DNA from: Dehalococcoidia bacterium UBA6495 | Lineage (GTDB): Bacteria; Chloroflexota; Dehalococcoidia; Lucifugimonadales; UBA826 | Assembly (NCBI GenBank): GCA_002435305.1 | Contig: DJMH01000034.1 | Location: forward strand, 1-5,031 | Length of the DNA stretch: 5,031 nt | Direction: 5' to 3' | In this document: piece after piece, positions 1 to 5,031 of the stretch | Numbering within the stretch: position 1 is the stretch's first letter | Layout of the letters: every line of letters starts with the position of its first letter | Position numbers and translations under genes: made by a program | Notes under the pieces: model-generated | Told to the model about the DNA's origin: nothing | Database searches by the model: none | The model's input: only the letters and a program-made list of their open reading frames with translations

Positions 1-978
1 TAGATGTTCAGCCCTCTCTTTTTCGTCGGACCTCAATTCTTGTTCTAATCTACGGTCTTCCTCAGGGTTATCCGCCCTAGGTCGTGTTCCTGCTATCGGA
101 TGCGTAGAAACCACACCATCTTCCACTTGTACCAACATTTCTGGTGAAGCTCCAACTATTTGAAATCCATTCAAATTGAGATAGTACATATACGGAGACG
201 GGTTTATGGCTCGAAGAGACCGATAAATATGAAATGGATGAGCCGAGGAAGGCCTTGAAAACCGTTGAGAAACCACAACTTGGATAACATCCCCATCCAC
301 CACGTATTTTTGACTATCTTCAACCATGGATTGATGATATTCAGGTGTCATATTAGAAATTTTATCTCCAGATCGAAACCCGGATTCCGCAGGGATGCCA
401 GAGGGATCTAATGGTGAATTAAGTCTCTCTATAATTCCGTCGATTCGCTCAATAGCTTTCACGTATTCATCTTCAATCACACCATCTAATTTAACGTGAC
501 TTACAACTTGAATCATGTGTCGAACATGGTCAAAAACAAGGAAGGTTTTTGTCAACATAAAAACTGATTCCGGAACATCAAGAACATCTTTGTTGCCATG
601 GGGGATGTCCTCAAAATAACGAGCAACCTCATAAGAGAGATAACCCACCGCTCCCCCCATAAACCGAGGAAGGTATCCAGAATTAACCACCTCATATTTC
701 GATAGAATAGATTCCACCAATCGAAGAGGATCTACCTCTCCGTCCTTCCATCCCGGTCCGGTCTCAATTACGTCCTCTGGTTCAGTTCCAATAAAACTAT
801 ATCGAGCTAAATGTTCTCCTCCCTCCACACTTTCCAGCAAAAAAGAGTAAGGAGCACGAGCAACCTTTAGATAGGCTGACACAGGAGTCTCAAGATCTGC
901 ACTAATCTCCCTGTATATTGGTGCAAGGTTACCCTGCGAGCTCATCCTTTTTACCTCAGAAAGTCTAGGATAATACAT
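1..978 (-). CDS. trpE: Anthranilate synthase component I (TrpE), 3'-truncated by the window edge
   Basis: TrpE is the large subunit of cytoplasmic anthranilate synthase. It converts chorismate to anthranilate with ammonia supplied by the TrpG glutaminase, the first committed step of tryptophan synthesis. The 326 codons visible here cover the N-terminal domain and part of the chorismate-binding domain; about a third of a normal TrpE lies beyond position 1. LLES (residues 47-50) and NPSPYM (259-264) are the two classic tryptophan feedback-inhibition motifs. GASPEM (276-281) and THPIAGTRPR (292-301) are chorismate-binding-core motifs. I chose the ATG at 978-976 because the added residues begin MYYPRLSEVKR, resembling the usual TrpE N-terminus (YPSLEEF-like) that runs into QGNLxPxYREI. 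The ATG at 945-943 has a better GAGG ribosome site but would drop that segment. The gene follows trpS by 42 bases with no terminator or convincing promoter between them, so it is probably co-transcribed and under the T-box. The intact LLES and NPSPYM motifs suggest allosteric feedback is kept as well. Confidence 0.95.
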   Translation of the reverse strand, partial: MYYPRLSEVKRMSSQGNLAPIYREISADLETPVSAYLKVARAPYSFLLESVEGGEHLARYSFIGTEPEDVIETGPGWKDGEVDPLRLVESILSKYEVVNSGYLPRFMGGAVGYLSYEVARYFEDIPHGNKDVLDVPESVFMLTKTFLVFDHVRHMIQVVSHVKLDGVIEDEYVKAIERIDGIIERLNSPLDPSGIPAESGFRSGDKISNMTPEYHQSMVEDSQKYVVDGDVIQVVVSQRFSRPSSAHPFHIYRSLRAINPSPYMYYLNLNGFQIVGASPEMLVQVEDGVVSTHPIAGTRPRADNPEEDRRLEQELRSDEKERAEHL

Positions 979-1020
979 ATTGGCACTCGATGAATTTTGG
1001 TGTCAGATGGATTATTCTAA

Positions 1021-2043
1021 TCACGGTACGATTAACCCCATTTTTTCTTTCATTTCACGAACTTTTGGCGTTGAGATTGAGGCCGCATGCTCAGCCCCAA
1101 TAGCCAACAATCTGTCCAATTCCGCGACATCATCCATCAGGCGTTCATATTGTTCACGTATGGGAGCAAGCTCTTCTATAACAACCTCTGCCACTGTTTT
1201 TTTCAGGTCCCCGTATCCCCTGGCCGACTCAAAATCTCGCTCCACCTCCTTTTCGTTTTTCCCTGTAATGACTTTATATATGCCTAATAAATTATTAACC
1301 CCTGCTTTTTCTTCCTCTTCAGAAAACCGAATTTCATTTCCTGAATCAGTAACGGCACGCATAAAAGATCTTTCTATTTCCTTGGGGTCGTCTAATATTC
1401 GGACGGCGTGACCTCTTACATGGGAATAACTTTTGGACATTTTTACCATAGGGTCATTAAGACCCATAACACGACCACCAATATCTGGTATCACAGGCTC
1501 AGGCACAACAAACGTTTCCCCGTAAATGCTGTTAAATCTGTTGGCGATGTCTCTTGCAAGTTCAACATGCTGCTTCTGATCCTCCCCAACAGGGACCTCG
1601 TGGGCATCATAAAAAATAATGTCGCCGGCCATTAATACCGGGTAATCCAATAAAGCCGTCGATACACTGCCTCTACCTTCTGATTTATCCTTAAACTGCG
1701 TCATCCTTTCCAACCAGCCGAGAGGTGTAACACAATTTAGGAGCCAACATCCTTCGGCATGGGCTGGAACATGACTTTGAACAAACAATGTGCTCTTTTG
1801 GGGGTCCAGCCCACAGGCAAATAAAATTGCTGCAAGATCTCTAGTTTGAGACACAAGTTGCTCTGGGTCCGGGGTTACTGTATCGATAAAACCTGCCCCC
1901 AAGGCATGGAGGTCCACCACACAGAAAAAATTCTCCTTTTCTGACTGTCGGTCTACCCAACCTTTAAATGCGCCCAGGTAATTCCCCAATTGAGGATCCC
2001 CACTTGGCTGTACTCCGCTAAAAACTCTTTTTATTTCTTTCAT
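1021..2043 (-). CDS. trpS: Tryptophanyl-tRNA synthetase (TrpRS)
   Basis: TrpRS is a cytoplasmic class Ic aminoacyl-tRNA synthetase that activates tryptophan with ATP and charges tRNA-Trp. The 340 residues match the normal bacterial length (about 330-350). PSGDPQLGNYLG (13-24) is the HIGH-equivalent segment, with Gln18 where TrpRS more often has Thr (TIGN) or His (HLGN). LLNCVTPLGWLERMTQFKDK (101-120) and DYPVLMAGDI (133-142) are typical. D141 is at the position of the Asp that recognises the indole nitrogen in well-studied TrpRS. VPVGEDQKQHVELARDIA (150-167) and the KMSKS loop (201-205) are complete. The ATG at 2043 is preceded by AGGG five bases upstream and gives a family-standard N-terminus (FSGVQPSG). 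The gene sits just downstream of a T-box leader with a UGG specifier, so its expression should respond to uncharged tRNA-Trp, its own substrate. trpE follows after 42 bases on the same strand. The identification is secure. Confidence 0.98.
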   Translation of the reverse strand: MKEIKRVFSGVQPSGDPQLGNYLGAFKGWVDRQSEKENFFCVVDLHALGAGFIDTVTPDPEQLVSQTRDLAAILFACGLDPQKSTLFVQSHVPAHAEGCWLLNCVTPLGWLERMTQFKDKSEGRGSVSTALLDYPVLMAGDIIFYDAHEVPVGEDQKQHVELARDIANRFNSIYGETFVVPEPVIPDIGGRVMGLNDPMVKMSKSYSHVRGHAVRILDDPKEIERSFMRAVTDSGNEIRFSEEEEKAGVNNLLGIYKVITGKNEKEVERDFESARGYGDLKKTVAEVVIEELAPIREQYERLMDDVAELDRLLAIGAEHAASISTPKVREMKEKMGLIVP

Positions 2044-2064
2044 CTTATCCCTACAATTATTTTC

Positions 2065-2095
2065 AAAAAAAAACCGCCCCTCGAAAGGGGCGGTT
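2065..2095 (-). terminator. Rho-independent terminator of the T-box leader
   Basis: A 10-bp perfect GC-rich stem pairs AACCGCCCCT (2095-2086) with AGGGGCGGTT (2081-2072), closed by a TTCG tetraloop and followed by nine T (2073-2065). Its 5' arm overlaps the antiterminator half at 2094-2085, so it should form when tRNA-Trp is charged and stop transcription before trpS. Confidence 0.95.
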
Positions 2096-2323
2096 GTATT
2101 ACCGCGGTGCCACCCTTATTCCTCTTATTAACTAAGAGGCACTCTATGGAATTAAATTCCAGGCTCTTTTAACGGGGCCTATCCGTCCACTAACCAACCT
2201 TAATAGATTCGTTAACAGCAGCTCCCAGGTCCATTCACTACCTGCGCTTACACCGGCTCCCAGCTTACCCGGCTCTCTTAGTATCGCTAGATAGTTACTA
2301 CTCCTGTTCTTCGCCTTTTAACT
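2065..2323 (-). promoter_or_regulatory. T-box riboswitch, tryptophan-specific (UGG specifier), upstream of trpS-trpE
   Basis: This untranslated leader has the parts of a transcriptional T-box. The conserved T-box AGGGTGGCACCGCG lies at 2116-2103. Upstream, stem I includes a helix of 2295-2289 (ACTATCT) with 2243-2237 (AGGTAGT), extended past a bulged A2288 by GCG 2287-2285 with CGC 2246-2244. The 3' side then opens into a loop GAA-TGG-ACC, with the specifier TGG (Trp) at 2233-2231. A stem III-like hairpin pairs 2138-2132 with 2127-2121 immediately before the T-box. The antiterminator can form from AAGGG 2117-2113 with CCCTT 2089-2085 and GCGGT 2105-2101 with ACCGC 2094-2090, leaving the canonical seven-base bulge TGGCACC. 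That bulge can pair with the NCCA end of an uncharged tRNA; its variable base C fits a G discriminator, as in bacterial tRNA-Trp. The antiterminator takes up the 5' arm of the terminator, so the two are exclusive. The specifier agrees with the downstream trpS. The 5' end is estimated from the -10 box. Confidence 0.95.
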
Positions 2324-2329
2324 AAAATC

Positions 2330-2335
2330 ATTATA
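2330..2335 (-). promoter_or_regulatory. Putative -10 box of the T-box/trpS-trpE promoter
   Basis: A perfect TATAAT stands at 2335-2330, about seven bases before the purines at 2323-2322 where the T-box leader would be expected to start. No good -35 hexamer is visible: the best is GTTTCA (2356-2351) at a 15-base spacing, inside the last codons of the upstream oxidoreductase gene. The position agrees with the start of stem I, which supports the call. Confidence 0.5.
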
Positions 2336-2346
2336 CCGCATGATGT

Positions 2347-3477
2347 CTACTGAAACGCCGGTATCACCTCTTTTCCAAACAGCTCAATCGAGGTCATGAC
2401 TTTTTCATGAGAAACTTGGTCTGACTGCATAATTAAAAGAAGTTGATCTACGCCAATTTCTTCATGACGACGAACAGATTCTATGCACGACTCAGGATTG
2501 CCGGCGACTATTACCCCTCGTTCAGCCAAAAGTTCTGCCGGTAGCTCTCCTAACATTGCTCTTGGAGCTCCTCCTCCTCCTAAATCTTCTTCACCTCCCA
2601 AGAACCTTGAAAAATTCGCCTGTAGATGCTCAGGTATTCCTCCCCATGAGTCTAACAATTTTTCATACACTTCTGCCCTATCAGCGGTATATGGCCGGTT
2701 AGGTCCAAAAAACTCCTTAATAGCACTGGCTCCAATCTCTTTGGCTTCTCGATCATCATACCCACAATGTCCCAATGTGAAATTAGCCCATTGATTGTTT
2801 ACGAACCCTCCAACAGGGTTTGCATTTTTTATATTCTCCCTGTAATTTTCCACATGTTCCTTCATACCCGCAGGAGCACCAGATCCAAATGACAAAACGC
2901 CTATCCCTTTTTCAGCTGCCATTTCATAACTACTAGCCTGAGTGCATGCCATCCATATTGGAGGATGGGGAGACTGTTTGGGTTTGGGTAATATTTCCCT
3001 TTCCGGGATATCAAAATGTTTACCCTTATGTGAAAATAATCCTTCAGTTTGCCAAATGTTGGGAATGATACTCAAAGATTCTTCCATGATTTCTCGGGTA
3101 TCCCTAGGGTCGATTCCTAATCCCAGTTGCTCATATGGGCTGCTGCGCCCAACCCCAAACTCCACTCTGCCACCTGAAAGATGGTCAACCATAGATATCC
3201 GTTCTGAAACTTGTATCGGGTGATGATTAGGCAGGACAACAACGCCAAACCCGATACGAATTTTTTTCGTCAACCTTGATAAGGCAGAAATTATCACTTC
3301 AGGTGCAGAGGACCCGGAGAAGGTTGTCAAAAAATGATGTTCTACAAACCATAAATGATCAAACCCCACCTCGTCAGCCAAACGACACTGCTCGATAGTT
3401 TCATCGATTAAAGATGAATAATCAACTTGAAAGTCGTTATGGGGACGCTGCATTTCATACAGAAGTCCGAATTTCAT
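2347..3477 (-). CDS. LLM-class (luciferase-like) flavin-dependent oxidoreductase
   Basis: This 376-residue protein belongs to the bacterial luciferase-like monooxygenase family, soluble TIM-barrel enzymes that use reduced FMN or F420 to oxidise, or sometimes reduce, small organic substrates. Family signatures are FVEHHF (44-49), the VVVLPNHHPIQVSERISMVD stretch (79-98) leading into LSGGRVEFGVGR (100-111), PHPPIWMAC (170-178), and the C-terminal GNPESCIESVRRHEEIGVDQ segment (326-345) typical of this subgroup. The length is normal for the longer members. There is no signal peptide or membrane segment. A glycine-rich run (GGEEDLGGGGAP, 294-305) lies in the variable C-terminal region. The ATG at 3477 has a good AGGAGA site six bases upstream. 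The gene is divergent from the ketopantoate reductase-like gene and lies upstream of the T-box promoter with no terminator between. Substrate and cofactor cannot be read from the sequence. Alkane monooxygenase-like, sulfonate or F420-type roles are all possible. Confidence 0.92.
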   Translation of the reverse strand: MKFGLLYEMQRPHNDFQVDYSSLIDETIEQCRLADEVGFDHLWFVEHHFLTTFSGSSAPEVIISALSRLTKKIRIGFGVVVLPNHHPIQVSERISMVDHLSGGRVEFGVGRSSPYEQLGLGIDPRDTREIMEESLSIIPNIWQTEGLFSHKGKHFDIPEREILPKPKQSPHPPIWMACTQASSYEMAAEKGIGVLSFGSGAPAGMKEHVENYRENIKNANPVGGFVNNQWANFTLGHCGYDDREAKEIGASAIKEFFGPNRPYTADRAEVYEKLLDSWGGIPEHLQANFSRFLGGEEDLGGGGAPRAMLGELPAELLAERGVIVAGNPESCIESVRRHEEIGVDQLLLIMQSDQVSHEKVMTSIELFGKEVIPAFQ

Positions 3478-3500
3478 ATTCTATCTCCTAGGCAACTAAT

Positions 3501-3529
3501 CTTATTTTGCTGCAGTCTAACACAGGCAA
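3501..3529 (-). promoter_or_regulatory. Possible promoter of the LLM oxidoreductase gene
   Basis: TTGCCT (3529-3524) and AATAAG (3506-3501) are separated by 17 bases and lie just before the AGGAGA ribosome site (3489-3484). Each hexamer matches the sigma-70 consensus at only four of six positions, so this is a weak prediction. Confidence 0.25.
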
Positions 3530-3603
3530 AACTACTCCTCGATAGAACTGAATTTATGTGTACACTATCAACGTAATTCCCGTCATCCATGGTAGGAGGT
3601 AGC

Positions 3604-4524
3604 ATGAATATTTTGATAATGGCTGCTGGAGCTGTAGGTGGTTACTTTGGCTCAGTTTTGTCCACTTCTAATGACGTCACATTTGTGGCTCGAGGAGAGC
3701 ATTTGCGAAAAATCCAGGAATGCGGTCTATCCGTGAAAAGTGTTACCAGCGGAAACTTTGTGTGCTGGTCTAAGGCCTACAAGGAGCCTCCTTCGGAATA
3801 CCGAGCTGATCTCGCAATTTTCTGTGTAAAGGATTATCAGAATGACGAGGCCAGTGAAATCATGGCCAATTCGATTTCAGATAACACCACCATCTTGACC
3901 TTGCAGAACGGCTTGGGAAGTGGGGAATTCTTAAGTCAAAAGTTCGGTAGTGAAAAAGTCGTGCTAGGAGCAGCCTATGTCGAAGCTTCCAAAGGCGAAC
4001 CTGGGGAGATCTTCGAGCATGGAGGTGTATGCCGTATAACTTTTGGTAAACAATCTGACCTGCAAGACGGCCGTATAAAAGAACTTGCAAATATCTTTGA
4101 AAGTTCCAATATTGATTTCACAGTATCAGAAAATATACATGATTCCCTTTGGCAAAAATTGGTATTCATTAGCGCTTTGAGTGGTATGACATGCATAACC
4201 AAATCCACTTTTAGAGAAGTCATGAACAATCCTTCAACACGAAATATCACTATAAGTCTTGTACGTGAAACTGCTTCGGTGGCATCTGAAATAGTCTCGA
4301 ATTTTTCTAAGGATACTGTCCAAAATACCATCGATTACCTGGAAACTCACAAAAATGATCTGGTATCGTCGATGCATCAAGACATGTTGTCCGGCAGGCC
4401 CATGGAAATTAACGCAATAAATGGTGCAGTCAGCCGGGAGGGGAAAACCCTTGGGATTCCCACTCCGATCAACGACATGATAGCCTCTTGCCTTTCACTG
4501 CAAGATGCTAGAGCGAGAAAATGA
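3604..4524 (+). CDS. Ketopantoate reductase (ApbA/PanE) family oxidoreductase
   Basis: This 306-residue protein matches the 2-dehydropantoate 2-reductase family, which uses NADPH to reduce ketopantoate to pantoate in coenzyme A synthesis. Many paralogues act on other 2-keto acids. The N-terminal Rossmann segment is MAAGAVGGYFG (6-16), followed by VARGEHL (28-34) with the Arg usual for the NADPH phosphate. LQNGLG (100-105) carries the conserved Asn. The C-terminal helical domain has LWQKLVFISALSG (182-194) with Lys185 at the catalytic Lys position, then SSMHQDMLSGRPMEINAING (255-274) with the substrate-binding Ser and Glu268. The first Gly of the usual GxGxxG is Ala7 here. An in-frame ATG lies at 3589, but the ATG at 3604 is preferred: AGGAGG (3594-3599) sits just upstream of it, and it gives the standard start with a beta strand running into the Gly motif. 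The cupin gene follows after 25 bases, so the two probably share a transcript. No other pantothenate gene is visible, so I do not assign panE. Confidence 0.9.
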   Translation: MNILIMAAGAVGGYFGSVLSTSNDVTFVARGEHLRKIQECGLSVKSVTSGNFVCWSKAYKEPPSEYRADLAIFCVKDYQNDEASEIMANSISDNTTILTLQNGLGSGEFLSQKFGSEKVVLGAAYVEASKGEPGEIFEHGGVCRITFGKQSDLQDGRIKELANIFESSNIDFTVSENIHDSLWQKLVFISALSGMTCITKSTFREVMNNPSTRNITISLVRETASVASEIVSNFSKDTVQNTIDYLETHKNDLVSSMHQDMLSGRPMEINAINGAVSREGKTLGIPTPINDMIASCLSLQDARARK

Positions 4525-4549
4525 TTAATCATTCAGAAAAGGAAACTTT

Positions 4550-4879
4550 ATGAAATATTTCTATAAGGCCGATGACGCTAATCAGCGAGAGCTTGCACCT
4601 GGAGTGAAGTTAAAAACCATGTGGGGAGATAAGATAATGATGAGTCTTGTCGAACTCGATCCTGGTTCTGAAGTTCCATTACACAGCCATCCCAACGAAC
4701 AGGCCGGAATGGTGCTTGAAGGAGAGTTCGAATTCACTATTGGAACTGAGTTCAAAAAGGTGAAAGAGGGCGAGTATTACATTATCCCGGGCGGTATAGA
4801 ACACAGGGTCGTGGCGGGGTCCCAACCTGCACGGGCCCTGGATATTTTCAGTCCCCCTCGTGAGGACTACAAATCATAG
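4550..4879 (+). CDS. Small single-domain cupin (cupin_2, KdgF-like)
   Basis: This 109-residue protein is a single conserved beta-barrel cupin with both metal-site motifs. Motif 1 runs from Gly39 through HSHPNEQ (45-51) to GEF (58-60), giving His45, His47 and probably Gln51 as ligands. Motif 2 is GEYYIIPGGIEH (74-85), giving His85. Gln rather than Glu as the third ligand, and the C-terminal ending ALDIFSPPREDY (96-107), resemble the KdgF-type group. KdgF itself promotes the ring-opening conversion of unsaturated uronates from pectin or alginate, but many relatives have no known role. The start ATG has AGGA six bases upstream. There is no signal peptide, so the protein is cytoplasmic. It lies 25 bases after the ketopantoate reductase-like gene and likely shares its transcript, which could point to keto-acid or sugar-acid metabolism; that link is inference. 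Confidence 0.88.
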   Translation: MKYFYKADDANQRELAPGVKLKTMWGDKIMMSLVELDPGSEVPLHSHPNEQAGMVLEGEFEFTIGTEFKKVKEGEYYIIPGGIEHRVVAGSQPARALDIFSPPREDYKS

Positions 4880-4880
4880 C

Positions 4881-4922
4881 CACAATCCAGGGCGCCTATT
4901 CAAATAAGCACCCTGGATTGTG
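4881..4922. terminator. Inverted repeat between convergent genes, possible bidirectional terminator
   Basis: CACAATCCAGGG (4881-4892) and CCCTGGATTGTG (4911-4922) form a perfect 12-bp stem around an 18-base loop, which can pair weakly inside. It starts one base after the cupin stop codon and ends 11 bases before the stop of the convergent gene, the expected place for a shared terminator. Neither side has a T-tract, so it is not a standard intrinsic terminator. It may instead protect mRNA 3' ends or be a dispersed repeat. Confidence 0.6.
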
Positions 4923-4933
4923 AACAAAATCAT

Positions 4934-5031
4934 CTATGCTCCGAACCGAACGTCAGCATTGGGGTCGCTATAGTCGACTCCTTTTGTGGCCCAAAAAATC
5001 TTAGCAATTCCATCTACTGCATCAACCAATT
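4934..5031 (-). CDS. C-terminal end of an unidentified convergent gene (partial)
   Basis: On the minus strand one frame stays open from the window edge to a TAG at 4936-4934 and encodes 31 residues, LVDAVDGIAKIFWATK followed by GVDYSDPNADVRFGA. The other two minus-strand frames hit stops within the first 18 bases. The mixed amphipathic helix and polar tail look like a genuine protein C-terminus, and the stop falls just beyond the 4881-4922 hairpin, as expected for a convergent gene. The fragment is too short for a family call. Confidence 0.6.
   Translation of the reverse strand, partial: LVDAVDGIAKIFWATKGVDYSDPNADVRFGA

Noticed and set aside
979..1020. Possible separate promoter or attenuator between trpS and trpE
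   Set aside because: No hairpin with a T-tract and no properly spaced -35/-10 pair is present; CTGACA and TATTAT are about 25 bases apart.
980..1411. Plus-strand open frame of 143 codons
   Set aside because: It lies almost entirely antisense to trpS, has a low-complexity Ser-rich translation and no ribosome site or family features; it is a shadow of trpS.
1990..2172. Plus-strand open frame across the T-box leader
   Set aside because: It overlaps the trpS start and the T-box RNA on the opposite strand; its composition follows from the terminator and leader sequence.
3558..3565. GTGTACAC palindrome in the divergent intergenic region, possible operator
   Set aside because: A perfect eight-base palindrome is expected by chance about once every 256 bases, the symmetry stops there, and no regulator gene is nearby.
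3975..4331. Minus-strand open frame of 118 codons
   Set aside because: It is antisense within the ketopantoate reductase-like gene, whose reading is strongly supported by family motifs; the translation resembles nothing I recognise.

Overview
The window reads as ordinary chromosomal DNA from a bacterium of moderate GC content. Five genes are clear or nearly so, and a sixth enters at the right edge. A tryptophan-type T-box leader, a tryptophan operon, a luciferase-like flavin monooxygenase and a ketopantoate-reductase-family/cupin pair together would suit a member of the Chloroflexota, such as the marine SAR202/Dehalococcoidia lineages, which are rich in such flavin enzymes. That placement is inference from gene content only; no marker gene is present to settle it.

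Left part, minus strand (1-2346): a T-box riboswitch leader (about 2323-2065) with a UGG (Trp) specifier and a factor-independent terminator precedes trpS (2043-1021). After only 42 bases comes trpE (978 to beyond position 1), truncated by the window edge. The start of trpE is best placed at 978, eleven codons upstream of the more obvious ribosome site. The layout implies that uncharged tRNA-Trp switches on both the charging enzyme (TrpRS) and the first committed enzyme of tryptophan synthesis (anthranilate synthase component I). The rest of the pathway may follow outside the window.

Middle, minus strand (2347-3477): a 376-residue luciferase-like (LLM-class) flavin-dependent oxidoreductase. 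It lies directly upstream of the T-box promoter, with no visible terminator between them.

Right part, plus strand (3604-4879): a divergently transcribed pair, a ketopantoate reductase (ApbA/PanE) family oxidoreductase followed after 25 bases by a small KdgF-like cupin, probably one operon. A perfect 12-bp inverted repeat (4881-4922) separates it from the 3' end of a convergent minus-strand gene (stop at 4934-4936) that continues beyond 5031. The gene-free stretches are the T-box leader (2044-2346) and the short divergent intergenic region (3478-3603).

The most interesting element is the complete Trp T-box in front of trpS-trpE. I found no sign of a mobile element, CRISPR array, tRNA, rRNA or clearly novel system.
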